The notes under the pieces are model-generated. The model made no database searches and was not told the origin of the DNA. It saw only the letters and a list, made by a program, of their open reading frames with translations. The translations under genes and the position numbers were made by a program. From Gammaproteobacteria bacterium (GTDB taxonomy: Bacteria > Pseudomonadota > Gammaproteobacteria > Burkholderiales > Rhodocyclaceae), in contig JARFTX010000001.1 of assembly GCA_029289265.1 (NCBI GenBank), forward strand, positions 147,849 to 211,848: a stretch of 64,000 nucleotides of DNA, in the 5' to 3' direction. Positions within the stretch are counted from its first letter, which is position 1. Each line of letters begins with the position of its first letter. This document shows positions 34,853 to 43,035 of the stretch, piece by piece.

Positions 34853-36184
34853 CTAAGATGCGTGGGGCGTCCGGGCGTCTGGCTTGGGTGTCGGGGCCGC
34901 GTCGGCTGCGTCCTCGGTCGAGGCCTCGCCGTCGACATCGAGTCCGGCATGGGCTTTCGCATGTTCGTCCTCGATCGCGACCATTTCCAGTGCCGCGGCC
35001 GAGGTCCGCACCATCGGCACAAAATGGGCCGCCTCTTCGACGATCTCGTCTCGGCCGCGGCGCAACTGTGTCAGTGCGAGCAACGCCGCCGGAGCGAGGA
35101 TCGCAGCAAAGAACAGCGGCAGGGCGACTGCGCCGACCTGCCCCATGAGCACGCCGGCGATCGCCGGCCCCACGGCCGATCCCGCGCCATGAAGCAGCAG
35201 AATGGCCGAGTTGCCAGGCAGGATCTCGTTGTGATGGAGATGATCCATCAGGTGTGCGATGACGACCGGGTAGACGGCGAAGGCGGCACCACCGAAGAGA
35301 AATGCCCCGGGCATCAGCGTGTGTCCCGCGGCGCCCATGGCAGCCATGATGAGGGCACCCAGCGCAGCCAGCGCGGTGACGAGAGCGAGAGCGGTGCGGC
35401 GATCGATGCGGTCGGATAGGTGTCCGATGGGCCACTGCAGCAGTGCCCCGGCGAAGATCGCGACGGTGATGAAGAGGGCGATGCTTGCGCCGTCCAGGCC
35501 GATGCGGGCCGCGTAAACCGGGGCAAGCGTCCAGAACGCACCCATGGTCAGCCCGGAGGCGAGCGCACCGACTACCGCGACCGGCGCGGCCTTCCAGATC
35601 GTGCGCAGCGACAGGCGCGGCATGTCGGTGAGCTGGGGCGGTGCCAGGCGGGTGGCGACAACCGGCATCAGCGCCACGACGACGAACACCGCCGCGACCG
35701 CGAACAGGGTGAAGGCTGCCGGCGAGTCGAGGCGGAGAAACTGCTGCGCACTCGCCAGCGCGAGGAGATTGACGATCATATAGACCGCGAAGACTTGACC
35801 GCGGCGCTCGGTCGGGGCCTGGGTATTGAGCCAACTCTCGATGACCGTGTAGAAGCCTACCAGTGCCACGCCCGTCACCACGCGCAGGAGCATCCAGAAC
35901 CACACGTCGATGACCAGTACATGGAGCAGGACGCAGGCCGCCGCCGCCGCGGCAAAGAACGCGAACGCTCGTACATGGCCCATGCGCCTGATCAGTCGCG
36001 GTGCCACGAAGGTGCCGGCGAAGAATCCGACGAAATACGCCGAGCCGATCAAGCCGAGCGCTTGATCGCTGAAGCCTTCGAGACTGCCGCGCAGTGCCAG
36101 CAGTGTCGTCACCAATCCGGTGCCGAGCAGGAGCAGCGCGATTCCCGACAGCAGCGATCCGATGGGCAGGATGTAGGGGAGCAT
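34853..36184 (-). CDS. MFS transporter
   Basis: 443 residues, about 12 membrane helices in two halves with a loop after helix 6 and a cytoplasmic Asp/Glu/Ala-rich tail. MFS signatures include GLIGSAYFVGFFAGTFVAPRLIRRMGHVR (helix 2-3 region, described in part) and GHLSDRIDRRT in the second half. It resembles the YcaD-like or UMF-type subgroup of putative sugar or drug carriers; the substrate cannot be read from sequence. A monocistronic gene on the minus strand between deaD and the DUF502 gene. Confidence 0.85.
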   Translation of the reverse strand: MLPYILPIGSLLSGIALLLLGTGLVTTLLALRGSLEGFSDQALGLIGSAYFVGFFAGTFVAPRLIRRMGHVRAFAFFAAAAAACVLLHVLVIDVWFWMLLRVVTGVALVGFYTVIESWLNTQAPTERRGQVFAVYMIVNLLALASAQQFLRLDSPAAFTLFAVAAVFVVVALMPVVATRLAPPQLTDMPRLSLRTIWKAAPVAVVGALASGLTMGAFWTLAPVYAARIGLDGASIALFITVAIFAGALLQWPIGHLSDRIDRRTALALVTALAALGALIMAAMGAAGHTLMPGAFLFGGAAFAVYPVVIAHLMDHLHHNEILPGNSAILLLHGAGSAVGPAIAGVLMGQVGAVALPLFFAAILAPAALLALTQLRRGRDEIVEEAAHFVPMVRTSAAALEMVAIEDEHAKAHAGLDVDGEASTEDAADAAPTPKPDARTPHAS

Positions 36185-36226
36185 GGCTGCCTGCTTCCTC
36201 CCTGTTGCGGCTGGAACGCTTGCGTC

Positions 36227-36859
36227 TCAGTTCGAATCGGCCACCGCCGGTTCGCTTCGCGCCGCCCCGATCGGCTTGGCGCCCGTGACGCCGGCAGTGA
36301 GGATGAAGCGCATCGCTTCGTCCATGCTCATGTCGAGCGGACGCAGGGCCGAGCGTGGCACGAGCAGGGCGTAGCCGCCGATCATGTAGCTCATGGGCAG
36401 ATACACCAGGACGTGGTCGTCGTCGCCGAAGTCCGCGGGCATGCGCGCGAGATCGGTCTGAGTCACGAGGCCGATCGCCTGCATGCCGGTATCGCCCAGG
36501 GTGACGGCGACGACCTGCTCGAACTCCTTTTTTTTCATCGGCGAAAAGTAGTCGATGAAGTCGCGGATCGCCGGGTAGACCATCTTCACGAGGGGTAGCC
36601 GGTGGAAGAGCGCTTCGGCGTGGGCGAACAGGCGCTGCACCACGTAGGTGTGCATGAGCATGCCGACCAGGAAGCAGATGCCCACGCCCGCGGCGACGCC
36701 GAGGCCGGGCCGGTATATGCCTTCGGGCAGCACGCGGATCAGCTCGCCGCCGAGCAGCGCCTCGGTGGAGACGATCAGCCAGTAGATCAGATAGACGGTG
36801 AGCACGATCGGCAGGACCGTGATCAGGCCGGTGAGGATGTTCTTGGTGATGATGCCCAT
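36227..36859 (-). CDS. DUF502 family membrane protein
   Basis: 210 residues with two membrane helices near the N-terminus (ILTGLITVLPIVLTVYLIYWL and LGVAAGVGICFLVGMLM) and a soluble C-terminal domain with PMKKKEFEQVV, DHVLVYLPMS and a GGYALLVPRS motif, as in DUF502 proteins. The function of this family in bacteria is not established. ATG 36859 has GAAGGG six bases upstream. No operon partner is certain; the MFS gene starts 43 bases beyond its stop. Confidence 0.86.
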   Translation of the reverse strand: MGIITKNILTGLITVLPIVLTVYLIYWLIVSTEALLGGELIRVLPEGIYRPGLGVAAGVGICFLVGMLMHTYVVQRLFAHAEALFHRLPLVKMVYPAIRDFIDYFSPMKKKEFEQVVAVTLGDTGMQAIGLVTQTDLARMPADFGDDDHVLVYLPMSYMIGGYALLVPRSALRPLDMSMDEAMRFILTAGVTGAKPIGAARSEPAVADSN

Positions 36860-36981
36860 GCTGCGCCCTTCACGATGCGGGAGCGGGCCCGATCGTGCAG
36901 CCCGAGCCAATCATTGTGCAACAGATCGGCCCGGCCCACACAGGGTGCAGGTATCGCGACGCCGGCGTCATGTCGCGCGCG

Positions 36982-37530
36982 CTACAGGGCTTGTTCTATC
37001 GCTGCCTGAAGTTCCGGCGAGTCCGGCTCGACGCGGCTGGGAAAAGCGGCGATCACGCGACCTTCGCGGTCGATCACGTACTTGTGGAAGTTCCAGCGCG
37101 GCGCCTCCGATTGTCGAGCCAGTTCGCGGAACAGTGGATGGGCGTCCGGTCCGCGCACCGCGATGGGCGCGAACATGTCGAAGGTCACGCCAAAATTCAC
37201 AAAGCACACCTCGGCAGTCTTAGCCTCGTCGGCGGACTCCTGACGGAAGTCGTTCGATGGAAAACCGGCCACCTTCAGACCGCGATCCCGATACTGCTGA
37301 TGCAAGGCCTCGAGTCCGGCGAACTGGCCGGTGAAGCCGCAATGGCTGGCTGTGTTGACCACGAGCACCGGCTGCCCGGCGAAACGCTCGCGCAGATCGA
37401 CCATCTCGGGCGAGTGCAGCCGGCGCATCTCGTGATCGAAAAGGCTGGCCCCGCTCGAGGCGCCGCCGGCCAGGCTCGTCGCCGGCAGTATCGCCAGCGC
37501 GGACAATCCTGCGACGATTGCTTTGAACAT
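36982..37530 (-). CDS. Exported glutathione peroxidase-like protein (Cys type)
   Basis: 182 residues: signal peptide (1-22), catalytic Cys64 in [12 protein letters not shown], the FPSNDF loop and WNFHKYVID near the end, as in Cys-type glutathione peroxidases, which usually accept electrons from thioredoxin. Export to the periplasm is less common. The ATG at 37530 follows GGAGG by eight bases. In the usual FPxNQF motif the Gln is replaced by Asp here, so activity may be altered. A palindromic possible operator lies about 155 bp upstream. Confidence 0.87.
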   Translation of the reverse strand: MFKAIVAGLSALAILPATSLAGGASSGASLFDHEMRRLHSPEMVDLRERFAGQPVLVVNTASHCGFTGQFAGLEALHQQYRDRGLKVAGFPSNDFRQESADEAKTAEVCFVNFGVTFDMFAPIAVRGPDAHPLFRELARQSEAPRWNFHKYVIDREGRVIAAFPSRVEPDSPELQAAIEQAL

Positions 37531-37984
37531 TGTGCGGTCCTCCGTCATGCGCCGTCTGACCGTCGGTAGCCCGACGAGTTCGGCACGCCCGGCGTGCGTT
37601 TCTGCGCAAGGGCTGGAACCAAGGCGTGCCGAAGCTAGTCGCAGGAGAAATGTGTCGATTTGTGTTGACACGCTCGGATATTTGATCGAACGTTCGATTC
37701 ACAAGCAAAACAAGTCTGTTGAACGCCTGAATGCGATCCGGGGCGGAATACGACGACATGCACACCAGAGGAGACGGCGTCTATTGCACGGCGCCATGGT
37801 CAATTGCCAGCGAGGTCCGGACGGCGGGTTCATGCCGGTCCAGTTGGCGCTGTCGTCCCGTCGCATTCTTTTTCTGAACCGTAATGCTCCCTCGCTCGAC
37901 GAGGGGGTTCGGTGAGACCGTCGATGGGTGGGCTCCAGGCCTGCCGCGGTGGTCGGCTGTGACCTTGTACATCCAGGAGGAGGA
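37531..37984. other. Intergenic region between gpx and TRAP genes
   Basis: 454 bases between divergent genes. It contains the perfect palindrome at 37685-37698, a small stem (CCCTCG with CGAGGG near 37889-37905) without a T-run, and GGAGGAGGA before the TRAP start. No supported coding frame. Confidence 0.6.
37685..37698. promoter_or_regulatory. 14-bp perfect palindrome, possible repressor operator
   Basis: ATCGAACGTTCGAT is fully self-complementary. On the minus strand it stands just after TTGTGA and 2 bases before AATATC, i.e. between a possible -35 and -10 pair for the peroxidase gene. This is a usual place for a TetR-like operator. The promoter itself is weak by consensus. Confidence 0.4.
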
Positions 37985-39178
37985 ATGGTCATGCAGGAAA
38001 AGGAGTCAAGCAGCACTGTCGCACCGCTGCCGGCAGAGAACGCGCCGGCTGAGCCCGAGGGCATGTCCCGTCGGAAATTCTTCGCAACCTCGGCAGTCGG
38101 CGCAGCGGCGGTCGGGTTCCCGATGGTGTCTTTCGCCCAGACGACGACGCTCAACTTCCAGAGCACCTGGCCCGCGCGGGATATCTTCCACGAGTTCGCG
38201 GCGGACTTCGTGAGGATCGCCAACGAGATGTCGGGTGGTCGGCTGCGCATCAACCTGTTGCCCGCGGGCGCAGTGGTCGGCGCGCTGCAGATGCAGGATG
38301 CGGTGATTGCCGGTGCGCTCGACGGGGGGCACGGCGTGTGCGCCTACTGGTATGGCAAGCACAAGGCCTTCTCGCTCTTCGGCACGCCGCCCCCGTTCGG
38401 CTGGGATGCTCACCAGTTCCTTGCCTGGCAGAAATATGGCGGGGGCCAGGAGTTGTACAACGAGCTGTTGCACGACATCCTGAAGCTCGACCTGGTGGGC
38501 TTCCTGACGGGGCCGATGCCGACGCAGCCGCTGGGCTGGTTCAAGGAGCCGATCACCTCGGCCGACATGCTGCGGGGAATGAAGTACCGTACGGTCGGCC
38601 TCGCGGCGGACCTGATGCGGGAGTTCGGCGCGGCGGTCACGATCATGGGCGGTGGCGACATCGTGCCGGCCATGGACCGCGGCCTGCTCGACGGGGCCGA
38701 GTTCAACAACCCGTCCTCTGACCGGCTCCTCGGCTTCCCCGACGTCAGCAAGGTGTGGATGCTGCGCAGCTATCACCAGGACGCCGAATCGTTCGAGATC
38801 ATCTTCAACCGCAGCAAGTACAACGCGCTCCCGGCCGAGTTGCAGGCCATCATCAAGTACGCGACCGAGGCGGCGTCGTCCGACATGTACTGGAAGGCGA
38901 TGCGGCGCTATCCCGAAGATCTGGAGAAGATGCGCAAGGAGCAGGGCGTGCGGACCTACATCACGCCGGACTCGATCCTCGAGGCACAGCTCCAGTCCTG
39001 GGATGTCGTCATCGCACGCGAGTCCGAGGCCAATCCCTTCTTCAAGAAGGTCATCGACTCGCAGCGCGCCTACTGCGAGAAGACCGTCGCCTACCATCTG
39101 GAAGGCAACACGCCCAAGGAGCCTGCTTACGAGCACTTCTTCGGGCGCAAGCCGACGGCGGATTCGACGATGTTGTGA
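37985..39178 (+). CDS. TRAP transporter substrate-binding protein (DctP type)
   Basis: 397 residues with a twin-arginine signal (MSRRKFFATSAVGAAAVG, from residue 27) and a DctP-family fold (TWPARDIFHEFAADFVRIANE, GVCAYWYGKHKAFSLFGTPP, GMKYRTVGLAADLMREFG). It captures a carboxylate or similar substrate in the periplasm for the DctQM carrier encoded next. The subfamily with the FGTPPPFG and Tat signal often binds 2-oxo or aromatic acids, but the substrate is not certain. ATG 37985 lies behind an unusually strong ribosome site, GGAGGAGGA, in line with the high level needed for a binding protein. Confidence 0.9.
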   Translation: MVMQEKESSSTVAPLPAENAPAEPEGMSRRKFFATSAVGAAAVGFPMVSFAQTTTLNFQSTWPARDIFHEFAADFVRIANEMSGGRLRINLLPAGAVVGALQMQDAVIAGALDGGHGVCAYWYGKHKAFSLFGTPPPFGWDAHQFLAWQKYGGGQELYNELLHDILKLDLVGFLTGPMPTQPLGWFKEPITSADMLRGMKYRTVGLAADLMREFGAAVTIMGGGDIVPAMDRGLLDGAEFNNPSSDRLLGFPDVSKVWMLRSYHQDAESFEIIFNRSKYNALPAELQAIIKYATEAASSDMYWKAMRRYPEDLEKMRKEQGVRTYITPDSILEAQLQSWDVVIARESEANPFFKKVIDSQRAYCEKTVAYHLEGNTPKEPAYEHFFGRKPTADSTML

Positions 39179-39366
39179 TGGCATGACGCGAGGCTTGGCG
39201 GCGTGCGAGGTGTTCGCCCGCCGCCTGCCTCGGAATTCGGGCCGATCCGCCGTGGGCAACGGGTCGCGGCGGACCGGCCCGATGTATGCGCGGCCGGCGG
39301 GTGCATCCGCCCGCCCGGTTCGTGCAGCGGACAGATACAGGGCAAGCATCGCATCCGGAGACCGCC

Positions 39367-39957
39367 ATGCAGCGATTCCTGTTCTTCATCGACCACGTCA
39401 GCATCTGGGCCGGCAAGCTGTTCGCCTGGGCTGTGGTGCTCCTCACCGGCGTGGTCTGCTATGAGGTGTTCATGCGCTACGTCGTGCGCTCGCCGACCGG
39501 CTGGGCCTACGACATGGGTTACATCCTCTATGGCACCCTGTTCATCATGGCCGGAGCCTATGCACTGGCAACCCAGTCCCACGTGCGCGCCGACGTCGTC
39601 TATCGACTGCTGCCGATCCGCGTCCAGGCGAGCATCGACCTGATTCTGTATCTGGTGTTCTTCCTGCCCGCGGTGGTGGCCCTGGTCTATGCCGGATACA
39701 AGTTCGCCCAGGTGTCGTGGATGATGGGCGAGCGAAGTCCGTACAGTCCGATGGGTCCGCCGCTTTATCACTTCAAGGCGCTGATCCCGATCAGCGGCGC
39801 GCTGCTGGCGCTCCAGGGCGTGGCGGAGATCATCCGCAGCGGCATCACCATCGCCACGGGCCAAAGGCCCGACCGTGTGCACGACGTGCGCGACATCGGC
39901 GAGGAGCTCATCGAGAGCCTGCAATCGCGCGGCTCCGATCAGGAGGGTGCGCGATGA
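39367..39957 (+). CDS. TRAP transporter small permease (DctQ type)
   Basis: 196 residues, four membrane helices (first FAWAVVLLTGVVCYEVFMRY, with the EVFMRY signature of DctQ). It pairs with the large permease. ATG 39367 has GGAG seven bases upstream. The stop overlaps the dctM start (ATGA). The cytoplasmic C-terminal tail (GQRPDRVHDVRDIGEELIES) is longer than average. The 188-base gap after dctP shows no terminator. Confidence 0.88.
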   Translation: MQRFLFFIDHVSIWAGKLFAWAVVLLTGVVCYEVFMRYVVRSPTGWAYDMGYILYGTLFIMAGAYALATQSHVRADVVYRLLPIRVQASIDLILYLVFFLPAVVALVYAGYKFAQVSWMMGERSPYSPMGPPLYHFKALIPISGALLALQGVAEIIRSGITIATGQRPDRVHDVRDIGEELIESLQSRGSDQEGAR

Positions 39958-41270
39958 GCAACCCCGAACTCGGCATCCTGATGCTGGTGATCTTCATCTT
40001 CACCATTCTGCTCGGCTTCCCGGTCGCCTTTACGCTGATCGCGCTCGCGCTCGGATTCGGTTATTTCGCGATCGGGGACATCATCATGTCGCTGCTGGTG
40101 CAGCGCGCCTATGGGGTGATGTCAAACGACGTCCTGATCGCCGTGCCGCTCTTCCTCTTCATGGGTTATTTGGTGGAGCGTGCGAATGTGCTCGACCGGC
40201 TGTTCCGCAGCCTGCAACTCGCCTTCAGCGCGGTGCCCGGTTCGCTGGCGGTGGCGAGCCTCATCACCTGCGCGCTGTTCGCGACCGCTACCGGCATCGT
40301 CGGCGCTGTGGTGACCCTCATGGGGCTTCTCGCACTGCCGGCGATGCTCAAGGCGGGCTATGACCGCAAGCTCGCTGCAGGGGTGATCTGTGCCGGGGGG
40401 TGTCTCGGCATCCTGATTCCGCCCAGTATCATGCTGATCCTGTACGGTGCGATGGCCGGTGTGTCGGTCGTGCGCCTGTACGCCGCGGCGCTGTTTCCGG
40501 GCTTGTTGCTCGCCGGGCTGTACATTCTCTACGTCGTCGCGCGGGCGCTGATCAACCCGAAGGTTGCCCCCAAGTTGTCGGCCGAGGAGCGCAATGTGCC
40601 GCTCGGCACCATCTTCACCAACCTGCTGACCTCGTTCTTTCCCCTCGCCTTTCTCATTCTCGCCGTGCTCGGCGCGATCCTTTTCGGTCTGGCGACCCCC
40701 CACGAGGCGGCCGGCATTGGCGCCTTTGGTGCGCTTCTGCTGGCCCTGAGCTACCGTCAGCTTACCTTCGGACGCTTCAAGGAGTCGGTATTCCTGACCG
40801 CGCGCACCTCCGCGATGGTGTGCTGGCTCTTCGTCGGCTCGTGGATCTTCTCGTCGGTGTTCTCGCTGCTCGGAGGCCACGCGCTGATCGAGGAATGGCT
40901 GCTCGGACTGAACATGTCGCCGCTGCAGTTCCTGATCCTCGCCCAGTTCGTGATCTTCCTGCTGGGTTGGCCACTGGAATGGACCGAGATCATCATCATC
41001 TTCGTGCCGATCTTCCTGCCGCTGCTGCCGGCTTTCGGCATCGATCCGCTGTTTTTCGGCGTGCTGGTCGCGCTCAACATCCAGACCTCGTTCCTGACCC
41101 CGCCGATGGCGATGTCGGCGTTCTATCTCAAGGGGGTCGCGCCACAGTTGCAGCTCACACAGATATTCGCGGGGATATTCCCCTTCCTGATGATGGTGTT
41201 CGTCGCGATGGTGCTGTTCTACACCTTCCCGGCGATCGGCCTGTGGCTGCCGGGGTATCTGTACAACTGA
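39954..41270 (+). CDS. TRAP transporter large permease (DctM type)
   Basis: 438 residues, about 12 membrane helices; typical segments include GFPVAFTLIALALGFGYF, AGGCLGILIPPSIMLILYG and the late TPPMAMSAFYLKGV. It is the sodium-coupled carrier subunit. AGGAGG stands eight bases before the ATG. The operon ends with a strong hairpin at 41298. Confidence 0.92.
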   Translation: MSNPELGILMLVIFIFTILLGFPVAFTLIALALGFGYFAIGDIIMSLLVQRAYGVMSNDVLIAVPLFLFMGYLVERANVLDRLFRSLQLAFSAVPGSLAVASLITCALFATATGIVGAVVTLMGLLALPAMLKAGYDRKLAAGVICAGGCLGILIPPSIMLILYGAMAGVSVVRLYAAALFPGLLLAGLYILYVVARALINPKVAPKLSAEERNVPLGTIFTNLLTSFFPLAFLILAVLGAILFGLATPHEAAGIGAFGALLLALSYRQLTFGRFKESVFLTARTSAMVCWLFVGSWIFSSVFSLLGGHALIEEWLLGLNMSPLQFLILAQFVIFLLGWPLEWTEIIIIFVPIFLPLLPAFGIDPLFFGVLVALNIQTSFLTPPMAMSAFYLKGVAPQLQLTQIFAGIFPFLMMVFVAMVLFYTFPAIGLWLPGYLYN

Positions 41271-41297
41271 CCGGGGCTTCGATCCCGGACGGGGAAA

Positions 41298-41329
41298 AGC
41301 AGAAAGGGGGCCGAGGCCCCCTTTCTGCT
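41298..41329. terminator. Bidirectional terminator hairpin
   Basis: AGCAGAAAGGGGG pairs perfectly with CCCCCTTTCTGCT around CCGAGG (13-bp stem). On the minus strand it is followed by TTTT, so it suits the minus-strand gene at 41358; it may also stop the TRAP operon. Confidence 0.85.
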
Positions 41330-41357
41330 GTAGCGCTACTTCAAGGTATCGAGTGCG

Positions 41358-41849
41358 TCAGCGACGGGTGCGGCTACCTGGAAACTGGGTCGTGATCGCC
41401 GCGCGGATCGCCTCGCGTTCGGGAGCCCCGGTAAGGCTTTCGCGCAGCCGCCCGTCAGGGGCGAAGAGCAGCACAGCCGGCGACTGGACGTTGTGCCGGA
41501 CGGCGAAGACCGCACCGTCCGATGTCCTGAGATCGGCGGTGCGGAACTGGACCGAGTCGCGAAACTCGCGCTCGACGGCCGCGACGTTGTCGCGGAGTTG
41601 CCGGCACTGGCGCTGCGAGTAGTCGCAGATTTCAACGACCGTCGGCGTGCCGTTGCCGATGACCGCAAGATCGAGGCGCGCCGACGCGCTGCGCTCGTAG
41701 AGCGAGATGCCGACGAGTCCCAACGGAATCATGATCCCGAGCGCGATCACGCCGCGGATCAGCAATCGCCGATCACGGCGTCGGATGCGTTCTGCGTGGG
41801 CTGCGTGGGGGTTCGAGATGGCTCGTGCGTGCTTGTGCGATCTTTTCAT
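41358..41849 (-). CDS. Membrane-anchored thioredoxin-fold protein
   Basis: 163 residues: a basic N-terminus, one membrane helix (LIRGVIALGIMIPLGLVGISLY), then a periplasmic thioredoxin-like domain (TPTVVEICDYSQRQCRQL, SPAVLLFAPDGRL). The usual CXXC is missing; two Cys are separated by six residues (CDYSQRQC). It may still transfer thiols or act as a DsbC/G-like partner. It directly follows msrB and msrA on the same strand, only two bases after msrB, so it could be the electron donor for the exported Msr enzymes; this is inference. Confidence 0.7.
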   Translation of the reverse strand: MKRSHKHARAISNPHAAHAERIRRRDRRLLIRGVIALGIMIPLGLVGISLYERSASARLDLAVIGNGTPTVVEICDYSQRQCRQLRDNVAAVEREFRDSVQFRTADLRTSDGAVFAVRHNVQSPAVLLFAPDGRLRESLTGAPEREAIRAAITTQFPGSRTRR

Positions 41850-41851
41850 GC

Positions 41852-42352
41852 TCAGGTTGCGGTCGGGATAAATTTCAAAGCTATCCCATTATTGCACCAA
41901 CGCTGCCCGGTCGGGGCTGGCCCGTCGTTGAAGACGTGACCTTGATGCCCGTCGCAACGCGCACAGTGATACTCGGTGCGCGGGAGGATGAGCTTGAAGT
42001 CGCGCTTGGTGCCGACCGCGCCCGGAAGCGTGGTGTAGAAGCTCGGCCAGCCGGTGCCGCTGTCGAATTTCATATCCGAGGTGAACAGCGCCAGCCCGCA
42101 GCCGGCACAGACGTAAGTGCCGGCCCGCTTCTCGTCGTTGAGCGGGCTGCTCCACGGCCGCTCTGTGCCCTCGCGGCGCAGCACCTCGAACTGATCAGGC
42201 GTGAGGATGCGGCGCCACTCCACTTCGCTCTTGTGGATCTTCTCGATCGGTGCCGCGTCGGCGCCGCCGGTCGCGGCCAGCCCGGCCTTGCTCATCAGTG
42301 GCGCCGATGCGGCGCCAAGCAGGCCGGTGAGGAAATGCCGTCTCGTCATCAT
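41852..42352 (-). CDS. msrB: Exported methionine-R-sulfoxide reductase
   Basis: 166 residues with a twin-arginine signal (TRRHFLTGLLGAASA). Zinc cysteines at 82, 85, 130 and 133 and the catalytic Cys153 in RWCNNGIALKF define MsrB, which reduces methionine-R-sulfoxide in proteins. The Tat signal places it in the periplasm, where it may repair oxidised cytochromes and other exported proteins. It is adjacent to msrA and the thioredoxin-fold gene. Confidence 0.93.
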   Translation of the reverse strand: MMTRRHFLTGLLGAASAPLMSKAGLAATGGADAAPIEKIHKSEVEWRRILTPDQFEVLRREGTERPWSSPLNDEKRAGTYVCAGCGLALFTSDMKFDSGTGWPSFYTTLPGAVGTKRDFKLILPRTEYHCARCDGHQGHVFNDGPAPTGQRWCNNGIALKFIPTAT

Positions 42353-42365
42353 GCGTGCCTCCGGG

Positions 42366-42980
42366 CTAGCCCCACAACTCGTGCAGGCGGCGGTCCCGCC
42401 CGCAGCCGGTGCGGTAGATCTTGTAGCGGATCGGGTTCTTCAGATAGTAGTCCTGGTGGTACTCCTCGGCCGCGTAGAAGGTCGAGGCCGGATCGATCGG
42501 CGTGACGACGTCCTGGTCGAAGGGCTTGGTCAGCTGCAGTTCGGCGAGCGACTGCTCGGCGAGCGCGCGCTGCACCTCGTCGTGGTAGAAGATGCCGGGC
42601 CGGTACTGGCTGCCGCGGTCGCAGAACTGGCCGGCGTTGTCGGTCGGGTCGATGTTGCGCCAGAACACCTCGAGCAGCCGCTCGTAGCTCACCTTGTCGG
42701 GGTCGTAGCGGATCTGCACGGCTTCGGTGTGGCCGGTGGTTCCGGTCGAGACCGAGGGGTAGTCGGGGTTTTCGGTGTGGCCGCCGGTATAGCCCGAGGT
42801 CGTCGAGACCACGCCTTCGAGCACGTCGAAGGGCGGCTCCATGCACCAGAAGCAGCCGCCCGCGAATGTGGCCGTGGCGAGTTCCGCGCCCTCGGCCGGC
42901 TGCTCGGCCAGCGCAGTAGTCGAAGCCAGCGCCATGCCGAGCGCGAAGGGCAGGGCGAAAACGATGGACCACGATTTCAT
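42366..42980 (-). CDS. msrA: Exported methionine-S-sulfoxide reductase
   Basis: 204 residues: signal peptide (1-25), catalytic motif GGCFWC with Cys43, GHTEAVQIRYDP, and a C-terminal Cys in RTGCGRD as resolving residue. MsrA reduces methionine-S-sulfoxide. ATG 42980 is chosen because GGAGA lies upstream and the signal starts there. Only 13 bases separate it from msrB, so the two form an operon for periplasmic protein repair, with separate polypeptides where many bacteria fuse the domains. Confidence 0.93.
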   Translation of the reverse strand: MKSWSIVFALPFALGMALASTTALAEQPAEGAELATATFAGGCFWCMEPPFDVLEGVVSTTSGYTGGHTENPDYPSVSTGTTGHTEAVQIRYDPDKVSYERLLEVFWRNIDPTDNAGQFCDRGSQYRPGIFYHDEVQRALAEQSLAELQLTKPFDQDVVTPIDPASTFYAAEEYHQDYYLKNPIRYKIYRTGCGRDRRLHELWG

Positions 42981-43035
42981 GCCGAGTCTCCGTTGTCTGA
43001 GGTAATGACTCGGACAGGCCTGGCAGCCGATCGTT

